DNA of 64,000 nt from assembly GCF_000004195.4 (NCBI RefSeq), contig NC_030677.2:99352829-99416828 (forward strand), in the 5' to 3' direction. The position numbers and the translations under genes are program-made. Source of the stretch: Xenopus tropicalis. Lineage: Eukaryota; Chordata; Amphibia; Anura; Pipidae. Numbering within the stretch: the stretch's first letter is position 1; every line of letters begins with the position of its first letter. Shown piece after piece: positions 35,601-47,665 of this stretch. Under the pieces are notes generated by a model. That model was not told where the DNA came from. It saw only the letters and a program-made list of their open reading frames with translations, and ran no database searches.

Positions 35601-38600
35601 ACTGACACTGCCTCACCTGCTGCTCTGTCCTTTGGGGGGCTACACCTTACTCACACTCCCAGACCTGGAAACAGGGCAGGGCTCCTTCTCTCCCCCCACT
35701 ATTCATTTAAAGTCCTTCCACCTCCTCCTTCTCTTTCATTTTCCTCATTTGAGGTTCACTCTATTAAGCTCTTTTCCCCTGTTTCACTTCGCATTGCGGT
35801 CATATACCGACCTCCTGGACCGACCTCACAATTCTTTGACAACTTTTCTGCCTGGCTTCCTTACTTCCTTTCCTCTGACTCCCCATCCATTGTACTAGGT
35901 GACTTTAACATACCTGTTAACAATCCTAATGCCCCTGCTGTCTCTAAACTCCTTTCACTAACATCCTCCTTTGGGTTATCTCTGTGTTCTGACTCCCCCT
36001 CCCACTCTAATGGAAACTCCCTGGATCTTATATTTACAAAATGTTGTTCTACTTCCAACTTCACTAACTCCTCTTTCCCCCTCTCTGATCACAATCTGCT
36101 CACATTTCACCTCTCGCTAACTCCCTCTACACCCTCTGCTGCCCCCCAAACATACACATACCGAGACCTGCAATCCCTAAACACGTCACATCTCTCTTCT
36201 ACCTTTGACTCTCTTCATTCTAACATCCTAACTGTCTCTTGTCCTAATCAGGCTACCTCTGTCTACTACAGCACACTCGCCACTGCCCTCAATGTGCTTG
36301 CTCCTGCCAAGACTAAACGCATGAGGCCCAAACCACTCCAACCCTGGCACACTGCTCATACCAAATCCCGTACACGTACACTTGAGCGCCGCTGGCACAA
36401 ATCAAGGTCAGAGTCAGATTTCTGCAGCTACAAATCTGCTCTGCTCTCCTACAACACCACCCTCTGCCAAGCTAAACAAACCTACTTCACTGCACTTATT
36501 AACTCTCTCTCTAAAAAACCTGCACAACTCTTCTCTACCTTTAACTCTCTGCTGTCCCCTCCTCCACCCCCTCCGTGTGCTTCAGTCACTGCTCAAGCTA
36601 TTACTGAGCACTTTAAAAATAAAATTGACACCATCCGAAGTGACATTGCACAACTAAATCCCCATAACCATTCCCCTCCCTCCCTACATGCTCCCCAGTC
36701 TTTTCTTGGCTCCTTCTCCCCAGTGACTGAAGAGGAAGTCTCAAAACTGCTGTCTTCCTCCCACCTTACTACCTGCCCGCTTGATCCCATTCCTACCAAA
36801 CTTCTACACAATGCCAACCCCTGTCTTATCAAATCCTTAACTCATCTATTCAATCTCTCGCTCTCTACTGGAATCTTTCCCTCCCAACTGAAACATGCAC
36901 TGGTAACCCCTATTCTGAAAAAACCCTCCCTTGATCCTTCCAATCCTACTAACCTCCGACCTATCTCTCTGCTCCCATTCATCTCCAAACTGCTTGAGCG
37001 CCTAGTATACAACCGACTGACACTATTCCTCTCTGACAATAACCTCCTGGATCCCCTACAATCTGGTTTTAGACAACAACACTCCACCGAAACTGCTCTA
37101 ACCCGACTAACAAATTACCTCCTTTCGGCTAAAGCCAAAAAACACTACTCGCTACTAATACTTCTCGATCTCTCTGCTGCTTTTGACACTGTGGATCACC
37201 CTCTTCTCCTCCAGACTCTCCTCTCTCTTGGCCTTCGTGACACTGCCTTATCCTGGTTTTCATCTTATCTCTCAGATCGATCCTTCGGTGTCTCTTACAA
37301 TGGGGAATCATCTTCTCCCTTGCCTCTTTCTGTCGGGGTTCCTCAAGGCTCTGTCCTGGGCCCCTTACTATTTTCTCTCTATACCTCCTCACTTGGCAAA
37401 TTAATCAGTTCTTTTGGCTTTCAGTACCACCTCTATGCTGACGATACTCAGATCTATCTTTCCTCTCCTGATCTCAACCCAGAGCTTCTAACTCGCGTCT
37501 CTTCCTGCCTGTCCGCTATCTCCACTTGGATGTCCCAGCGTTACCTCAAATTAAACCTCTCTAAAACTGAACTGGTTCTCTTTCCCCCATCCAACGCCCA
37601 CATTGTTCCCGAGGTATCTATAACGGTTAACAATTCTACCATCGCCCCATCTTCCCAGGCCCGGTGCCTTGGGGTTATCCTTGATTCTGCCCTGTCCTTC
37701 ACTCCTCATATCCAATCACTTATCAGATCATGTCACTTTCACCTAAGAAATATCTCCAAAATCCGATCATTTATCACCCAAGATGCTGCCAAAATTCTTA
37801 TTCACTCTCTTATAATATCTCGCCTGGACTACTGTAACTCCCTATTAATTGGCCTTCCCTCCAAAGACTGTCCCCTCTCCAGTCCATAATGAATACTGCT
37901 GCCAGGCTCATACACCTCTCCAACCGCTCCTCCTCTGCCATGCCACTCTGCCAATCCCTGCACTGGCTTCCCCTACCATCCAGGATAAAATTCAAACTAT
38001 TGACCCTCACATTTAAAGCAGTCCATAACTCTGCCCCACCCTACATCTCTGAACTCATCTCTAGGTACCATCCAACCCGCTTGTTACGCTCCTCTACTGA
38101 CCTGCTCCTCAACTCCTCACTCATTCCCTCCTCACACGCTCGCATTCAAGACTTTGCAAGGGCTGCCCCCCTTCTCTGGAATTCGCTCCCACAAACTGTC
38201 AGACTTTCTCCCAATCTCTCTGCCTTCAAGAGATCTCTAAAAACACATTTATTAAGAGAGGCTTACCCTAATCTAGTTTAGCAATACCCTGTGCCACACC
38301 TCTCACAACTCTGGTCATGCCCATTCCCACACCTTGTGTCTCAACCCTTTCTCCTTGTAGATTGTAAGCTCTTTTGGGCAGGGCCCTCTTCACCTCTTGT
38401 ATCGGTTACTGATTGCTTTATATGTTACTCTGTATGTCCAATGTATGTAACCCACATATTGTACAGCGCTGCGGAATATGTTGGCGCTTTATAAATAAAT
38501 GTTAATGTTAATGTAATGTTAATGTCCAGATAAGGGGTCTTTTTGTAATTTGCATCTCCATTCCTAAAGTCTAATTAAACATTAATCAAATCTAATAGGC

Positions 38601-41600
38601 TTGTTTTGCCTCCCATAAGGAGGCAAAATTAAACCACAAAATGATATCTTAGTTGTTTCCACAATTCAAGAATAAATGAAAAACTGTAAACACAAATATT
38701 AACGAGAATATTGTTTTAACAATTGAGTTACTAGAGAAAATACATGTGAAAATTTGCATGAAGAAACTTGGCAAGTAAAAGCTGTCAAGTTTCTATAGAA
38801 GTCTATTGCCTCTGAAGATTTCAAGTAACTGTTTCTTCCCAGTTTACTAAAATAGTTTTTTAAAAATTTTCAGCCTTGTTGAAAATGAATAGAACAGCAT
38901 GATTTGGGTTTGCATGCAGTTTTTTTCCCACAACAAAAAGCAACACTGGGCTATTTTTAAAAATGATTTTAAAAAAGTTATGCTCTGCACAACGCTATTG
39001 TTTATCATAGTTTCTGACTATTCTCACAAGATAATACTTTGTAAGACAAAAGACCAATCCTGTAACTTGTTTATACCAGTGTAGGGTTACAGCTCATGTC
39101 ACATGTGTAGATAATAAGCAGAAACACAGATATGACTATATGTACAAGTTGCTACCCTGATCCACAGCAATAGGTTTCCAAACCATGGGGGACCCTTGTA
39201 GGGCTCACAAGTGGACATACCTAAAGCATGATTTTATACTGTAGTGCACCTGAACCCAAAGTGTCTAAGATCCTCTGATCCACTAGATGTTAAAAACAAA
39301 GCAATGCAAACAAAAACAATGCTTTCTGACCCCAGTATTTCAACTGGACTCTTTAACTGATTGATAAGGCTCAAACCTTCATTACAGGCCATGCAGTCTA
39401 GCTTTGTTTTCTGCAATAGGAACACAATCTGTTTTTAGCCAGTTGGAAGTAACAGCAATTTATCTAGGATTATTAGGCTATACGGCAATTTGACAATACA
39501 CCAGGATCACCACAGGTTGCTCCCCATTGGTATGGGATGCTCTACACGTATAATTCACAAAGCATGGCAGTTATTTAGGTTTATAGACCCACACATTTGA
39601 GATTTGCAGGTTCCAATAAATATGCCTTTATTTAAAGTACAACCAAGCATTAAAATATGTTACCAAATCTTGGTAAAATAGTATATCTGCAAATCTTACT
39701 TAGGTCGTTAGCTCTATACTTACTACATGATGAAGTTCACAGCTCCTTTGTGCTACTAAGAGCTGTGTTCTGAGCCTCACCAGCACATTGCGCAGAGCGT
39801 GATTTGTAAAAAAATTAACCCAGCACCAAAACATTTTTAAGGGCCATGTCAGTGCATTGTGCCTGATCCTGACCTCTCAGAAAGAGCCAGCACTAAACAA
39901 CCAAACTGCTTTTAAGCAGCTATTCAAACAAGCTACTGTTTCTCCTGCTCAATGTAACTAAAGGACTCTTGAATTAGGTGAGTTGGACTTAAATTTAAAA
40001 ATTAAATATGAAAAAACCTGCTTGCGCTTTTTAAAAATGGATTTCAGTGCAGAGTTCTGCTGAAGTAGCACTATTAACTGATGCATTTTGAAAAAACATG
40101 TTTTTTCCATGACAGAATCTCTTTTATGTATGGCAAAGTAAAGACTGCAAATGCTCCAACTTTTGTACCTTCTCCTCAGTAAATGAGCCTTGTGCTTAAT
40201 ATGTAGTATCTAAGTATCTTAGTGATCTAATCTAATAAATCTGTTCCTGGGGAGCAAAAATTCCCTGGAGGCTCTGCACACTGGTATTTTTCATCAGTTT
40301 AAAAATATATACCAGTGTTATGCTTTTCAAAAATTTAAAGCACCCTATTTGTCTAAAAACTGTAAACAACAAACAGTTATATTGTGCAAGTCCCAGTCCA
40401 CCTCAACTAACAAAGGCTAAAATGCCCTCTAATTTCCCAGAAAATCAATAGAGATTCTAGCAACATTCATTAATAATTGCTTCCATATATTTATAAAAGA
40501 CTGCTAGATTCACTTTAGAACTATAATGTAAGTAAAATATCATACCAGGTACCACTGCTTCCAAAAGCAAGGGTCAGTGGGCACTGCTTTGAATTGTCTT
40601 TTATACCTTTGATTTATAGTCTGCTGTTCAAACCAATGTACCTGAAACAAAACAAAGCAAGGATAATTTTACTCAGCTGTGCAAAGAGCTTCATAACAAC
40701 AAATAAAATCACTTGATGTCACGATATTCAGAAAATGATGCTGAGCTGCAGATAGGGCTCATGGTAAAGATGATTCCTGACCTTAGTTTTCAGGCTGTGT
40801 AATGTATTTCCCTGGCAGCTTTAGCTTCCTCTGAAGAACACTATTTATGTAATTATGAACAGACCCTAGGGCATGAGCCTGGGGCAGTGGTGTACCATTG
40901 GTGGCCCGAATTTCCCCTACAAGGAATCATGGGTGACCTACAGTACTCAAAAAATCACTTGTCGCCCAAGACCACCCCTTTGTGGGGTGCCTAGGGTGTC
41001 CCTGGGGGGGCTGTTCCCCCAGGCCCCCAAAAGTTATGATACAATTTTAGTCCTATACTTTTCATTACCTGTTTTTTTTCAGATAAAGCCGTAATTGCAC
41101 ACTTTGAAATTAGCTATTTTGAACACTATGCAATTGTTTATCCTATTGATTTGGGTGATTTTATTACACTTTTAATTTTTTTCAAGACTAATACTTTAAA
41201 GCAGAAGTAAAGTTTAACAAAGAAGTAGGACAGAAATGCAACCACAGCCCTTTAGAAGTTTAACATCCCTTAGAAGTTTAGATTTGTGTCTCTGAAGATG
41301 CCCCTAGTAGTTTCTTAAATTCTTTTCTGCTGATCCACAGCACATTCTCTGTTCTGCTATTAGTTACCTGAGTTTGGGTCAACAAAATATGTTGTATGTA
41401 GGTGGACTAGTAGATAATTCAGATTCTCATTATAGCTTTTAAACCATTGAAATTAGCATCAGAAATCCAGTAGCATTAGATTATATGATAGCCAAACCTC
41501 ATTTTCTGCTTGATGATTTGCGACAACACCTAAGCTTGTTAAACAACTGCCCAGAGCACACTGAGTATTTGCAGTGTCACTGTCCCTCCTTACAAAATCC

Positions 41601-44600
41601 AAGATGGTGAGCTCCTGTGTCAACTTTGAAGGCCTGAAACATTACACTTGTAGAGATGATACATTTCTGGCTGGTGAACTAAGTTCAATATATACAATAC
41701 AGGTATGGGACCCATTATCCAGAATGCTCAGGACCTGGGGTTTTCTGGATAAGGGGTCTTTCTGTAATTCAGATCTCCTACCTTAAGTCTGCTAATAAAA
41801 TTCTTTAAACAGTAATTCAAGGAGAAAGAAAGGTAAAAACTAAGTAAGCTTTATCAGAAAGGTCTATGTAAATACAGCCATAAGCACTCACAGAAATGCT
41901 GCACTGACTTATCTGTGAAAAGATTTCTTGTGTCTGTAATTCATGTGCCAGAGATATGCAGCTTTCTGCTCCCCCCTCCCTCAAGAATACTAACAACTCA
42001 CTGCCCCCCCTTAGGAATGTGGATCTGAGACAATCAGCAGGAAGCTAACTTATAGTCTAACTAACTGAGCATGTTCACTTGGTCTGGGTGTCTGTGCAGG
42101 AGTGAGGCATTATGGGAACTTTCTTTACATAGCTCAGCGTTTTTTCTTCCTGTTTGGCTTCTGATCATTTGAACAGGTGAAATATGGGGAGACTTAAGGG
42201 CACTATTGAGAAAACTAAAGGGATGCCTGCAGCTTGAGATTAACTCTTTATTAGCCTTTCCTTCTCCTTTAAACACAACAGGATTGTTTAGGTTCCAGTA
42301 AGGATTGATTATATCTTAGTTGGCATCAAGTACAAGCTACTGTTTTATTATTAGAGAGAAAAATTAAATAATTTTTTAAAATGTGAATTATATGATTACA
42401 ATGGAGTCTATGGGTGATGGGCTTTCTGTAATTTGGAACTTTCTGGATAATGGGTTTTCGGATAAGGGGTCCAATACCTATACAGCATTTCTAGCCATAT
42501 TCCTTATAGGGTTTAGTTCTTCTTTAAGCAAAGGTTTGCAGTTTATTAACTTGGAGTAGAAAAACATATTTACTAGGGATGAAGTAAATGCATACATTTT
42601 AGATTCTGCTGAATACTTAATCCTCCTCCTTAGATCAATTACTGAATGAAATCAGAACCCTAATTTGCAAATTTAGATTTTAGAAAGATAGAAAAATTGC
42701 AGCAATTGTGAACAATCTTGTTGAATTCGGCTTTAAAGTCACATGATTTAATTTTGGTTTCGACTGAATCCTGAACCAAATCCTTGATTTGGGGCACCCC
42801 TAAAATTTTACCATTCTTCAGAATTTGTGATTTCCAAAAAGATATGGTTTTCTAGGATCATCTTACATTTAGGGATTAGTAAGAGATATAAAACACAAGC
42901 AGTGGTTTGTTAGCAGCCTTAGGGGCACTTAGTCATGGACTAAATGTGAGCCACAGGAAGTAGATACATATAAGACAAACTCTTAAAGAGACAGTGTATG
43001 TCCCTATTACATAATATACAACATATACAAAAGTGGCAATAGAGTAATAAATACTGCACTATATTACTCCTGTTGCTCTCTTGCAGCTAAGAGCACGGGG
43101 ATTCTTTGTATATATAGCTGAGAAACTGTAGGAAAAGACCATCTGTAATGTGAACCATCTAAGGCAGTGCTGTCCAACTGGCGGCCCGCGACCCCCCTCA
43201 AGGGACCGATATCGGCAGCTATAGTCGGCCCGTGTATGGCCACCTTTACTCTTGTGTAAGATTTAAATGGTATCAGTACTGTGATTAACTGCCCCCCCTG
43301 CATGGTTCTCACCTCAGATTCAGGCTGTAATCAGGCTGTATTGTTTAAACATGTAATCCCCTGTGTTGTTCACACCTTTTAATCTCTGCATTGTTCACCC
43401 CCTGCAGTGTTCACACCTCAGGCTCAGGCTGTAATCACCCCCATTGTTCCCCTGTTCACACTTCAGGAGCAGTAGAAACCCACAAATAATCCCTGCACAC
43501 TACAAAAAGAACATATACTGAGGTGGTACTGCAATTAAAAAGTTTTTTTATATATAGTTATTGTGCAGACTGTAGGAGCAGTGCCAGCATTGTGTCACTG
43601 TAGGCTGCCTGTGTGTGCCATACACACAGGCATCATAGGGCAAGCAGAGTATGGCACACACAGGCAGGGTAGGGAAATCAGAGTATGGCACACACAGGCA
43701 GGGTAGGGAAATCAGAGTATGGCACACACAGGCCAAGTATGGCACAAACCAGCCAAGAATGGCAAAAACAGTGAAAGTATGGCACACGCAGGCAGAGTAG
43801 GGAAGGCAGAGTATGGCACACACAGGCCAAGTATGGCACAAACCAGCCAAGTATGGCACACAGGCAGGGTAGGGAAGGCAGTGTATGGCACACACAGGCA
43901 GGGTAGGGAAGGCAGAGTATGGCACACACAGGCAGGGTAGGGAAGGCAGAGTATGGCACACACAGGAAGGGTAGGGAAGGCAGAGTATGGCACACACAGG
44001 CAGGGTAGGGAAGGCAGAGTATGGCACACACAGGCAGGGTAGGGAAGGCAGAGTATGGCACACACAGGCAGGGTAGGGCAGGCAGAGTATGGCAGGTTTT
44101 TGCTGTACTACAACCATTAATATGGGTATGGTCATGGGATAACATGGGTGTGGTTTCAAGTGGGTGCGGTTTCAAAAAGGGGAGTGGTCAAAACTGGCTT
44201 CCATTATCGGCCCTCCACCACGTAGGTCAGAAAAATTCCGGCCCTCGGTACAACAGAAGTTGGACTGCACTGATCTAAGGCAAACAGGAGATGGCCTCAG
44301 ATGGGTTTTGCCCCTTCAGCTTGATCAGCTGGCAGCTGCACTTATTGTTCTTATAACTAGAGGCAAATTGTTGTCATTGTATGTGAAGTGCTTCCACCTG
44401 GATGCAAAGTATCTAAACCAGACTGCTATCCAGCCTCAATAAATACTTAAAGGGGACCTGTAAAAAAGCTGTAAATAAAAGTGGATTTCAAATTAAACAT
44501 AAAACCTAAATTATATATTAAAACATCCATACCTGTTATGAATGTATTAAAAAATCTCTAGTTTTTAGCCATATATTGCCTCTATGCCATAGCAATGGCT

Positions 44601-47600
44601 TTCACTGTCCATTATGCACTTTCCTTGATGGCACTGCTCTTCTTATATTTCCCCTCTCTATATTTGTATATTCTGTGCATGGACATGGGCATCAGGTTGC
44701 CCATGCTGGCTCATAAACATACATGGCTCATATACATAAAAATATATATAGTATAAAAAATGTATTTGGCTTGAATAACATGATGGAAAAGGATTTAGCA
44801 TTATTTCTTAAGAAGACAAGTTCCATTTAATGTGACTTTCAGCAATGTGCTGAGCTGCTACTTTCCTATACACCACAATAAAACAAATTCTAACCCAAAG
44901 GCCATAAAAAAAGGCTGTATAATCTATGCTGTCACGGAAACGGCACTCTCAGTCACATGTGACATGGCTACAAGGGGTTACATGCAAATAAGACTAATAT
45001 TATATACCCCAAAACATATCAACACCCACAACATCCAATCACTGCTACCATCTCTCATTAACAGGCAATAGAAACCTAACATGACTATAACAGGTTATAA
45101 CTCACAATACACCAGCAGCCAAACGGTTAAATTACATTTAAGCACTCTCTCCTGCAAGCCGTACTATTTATTTAGCATATGAATAGTTCACTTTCCTTTC
45201 CCACACACAAAGAGTTAATACACATAATATTTAATATTACAAAAGTAACATGCATTTAAAGATACAAAAAAGATGTTACAATGTAGAGACACCATTTACA
45301 AACAGTAAATGAAATAAATTTAAATACAACACAGAGAAACCCTATGTCCGTTACCAAGTCAGAAATTTCCTTTGTGTCTTCCTAAGGCAAGAGTTGGAAA
45401 CCGTGGCACTTCCCCCCGATGTAGATTGGGTCCACAGGTATGAGCAATTATGGTTAGGTGTCATACCCTTTTTATGCCTGCTGGGACATTTTCCCCTGAA
45501 TTGTCTCCAAAGGCAGATATGGCTGTCACCTTTGCACAGACCCCCCCACCCCATGGCGTTGTCTAATTAAGGGTCTCTTTGTGGACCCAAAGCCAAATGT
45601 TTCCAGTGTTAACCATCTACAGTGCCAGAACAATAGTGCCCTGGCATGACATATGTTCTTAAAGGACATATAAAACATGTATAGATATAAAGTAACATCA
45701 CACATTTGCCAGTGCCCTTTCTGTATATATAGTGTGTTAAAAGACTTTTAGAAATCACCATTGGTTCCTTTTTTAGTCGAATATTTTTACCCCTGTGCTG
45801 GCCAAGGGATCTCTTCTGCACACTGCGGTGCTGCAAATGATATAAGTCACCACCATGCAGTACCTGTCACAATAAAGAAAATGACATAATATTTTAAATA
45901 AGGCACTTTCACTATGGTTGTAACTGTAAAATTTTAAAAATCACAAACTTTACACCAGGTTTTGTAAACTATAGAAACCAATCAGAAGTTGGCATCTACT
46001 GGTCAGCTGTAGGGAACATATTGGCTAAATTTTAAAAACCCTAATTTTGTAGGCAATAATGAATAATATATAGTGCTGGTTTTATTTTGCTCTAAAAATT
46101 AATACTTTACAGGTCTGGACTGGGCTACACAGAGGCCCCAAGTCCACCAGCAGCCCAATAGTGACTGTCTATAGCATCTTACAGCAGCCCCTTTGGCATT
46201 TGCCAGAGTCCGGGATGATACTGTCTGATTGCTCCTTTATTGGAGCTCCCTATAGATACTCTTAGGTCTCTGTCCATGTTGCAAATGAGGGGTGGGCATG
46301 TCACTCCCAGAAGCACAGTAGGAGGGGGAAAGCCAATCACAGCCGTGCAGTCAGACAACAAAAGACAAGCCTCAGTTCCCTATCAGGTCAGCCTAGCTTC
46401 TGATTGGTTCCTATCCTACAGTGCAGTGTGCCGAGTGCTGCCGGCTCCCCTGCACATCCAGCAGCAAGTAGAGGAGATGGGCTGGACTAGTAGGGTTTTT
46501 TGGGGGGGGGGGCTCTCAATAAATCAGTCCAAGAGGAGTATAATACACTGCTAAATTCTTAATTTTAACATATGTCTTCTTTAAAATCTGACTATGGGTT
46601 ACCAGATCTCGTGCAAACTTTGTGACTTCTATTACATTATACTGTGACTAAAAAAGAAATACTATGAATTACAGAAAGGAATAGAAAAACAGTTTGAAGA
46701 AGTGATATTCATTCAGGTGCCTGGGGAGGTTTTGCCACCACACATTTCCTACTTCTATTTATCTACAAGCTACAAGAGCAGCTGGTATTTAACATAATAC
46801 CCAATGTCAATTTTTTTTAAAATTTACTCTACTCTGTGTTGATGCATGAGTCTGCACTACAGACAGGGAAAGCGAAGTAGACTGGAATGATTGCAAATGG
46901 ATTCACTGGGGGTGCCTTGTCCTTTCAGATAAGAAAAAAGAAAAAACTAAAGCCCATACCCATGAGCAACACTGGCTTTGCTTCCTTTGGGAATGAAAAA
47001 GTACACATCCATTGTTTTGCATTGCCAACAGCAAGAGAATCCTCATGCAGATTTATTTACCTTTCGGGTTCCACTAGCATGGCTTCTTCTTCTCTGGAAA
47101 GCATATGCACATTATACTGTCTAAGGGTGCAGGATAACTGCAACAGTACCATAAACCCCAAGTCACTGTAGTGCCTTTGTCCTTCTTTAGTTCCAGATGA
47201 AGAGGAAGAGAGTGACAGTGGTGAAAATATAAAGTAACCTTGTTTAATAAGCCACTACAGTTACTTGACATGTTTTCTGTGTTCAAATTCATCCTGTAAA
47301 GCTTCTGCCTTTTTCAATTTTTTAAATCCCTCCTATGGCATAAGTCATACATATATTAAAATTAACCCCACCTGTTAATGATCCTAGTGAAAATGCTCCA
47401 AACACATATTTGGTGGTTAACTGGCATGCATGCTACATGCAGTTATATTGCATGTACCAGCCCTTTCACATGTCTCACAGCACATTGGGGCATTCTCAAA
47501 GTGGACCCATGGACCCATATGGACCCAATGAAATTGCTGACAGTATATACTGACTAACCTAGTGACAGTGCTCCTAGCACATACAGACTGGCCAAGTTAC

Positions 47601-47631
47601 ATCACTCCTATAATAAAATAATAATAATATT

Positions 47632-47665
<34 letters not shown>

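Larger units (their letters stand above)
34861..38660. mobile_element. CAGGTATGGG-family MITE split by an L2 element
   Basis: 34861-34908 and 38523 to about 38660 are the two sides of one MITE copy; the right part then decays and its right end is missing. Confidence 0.72.
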
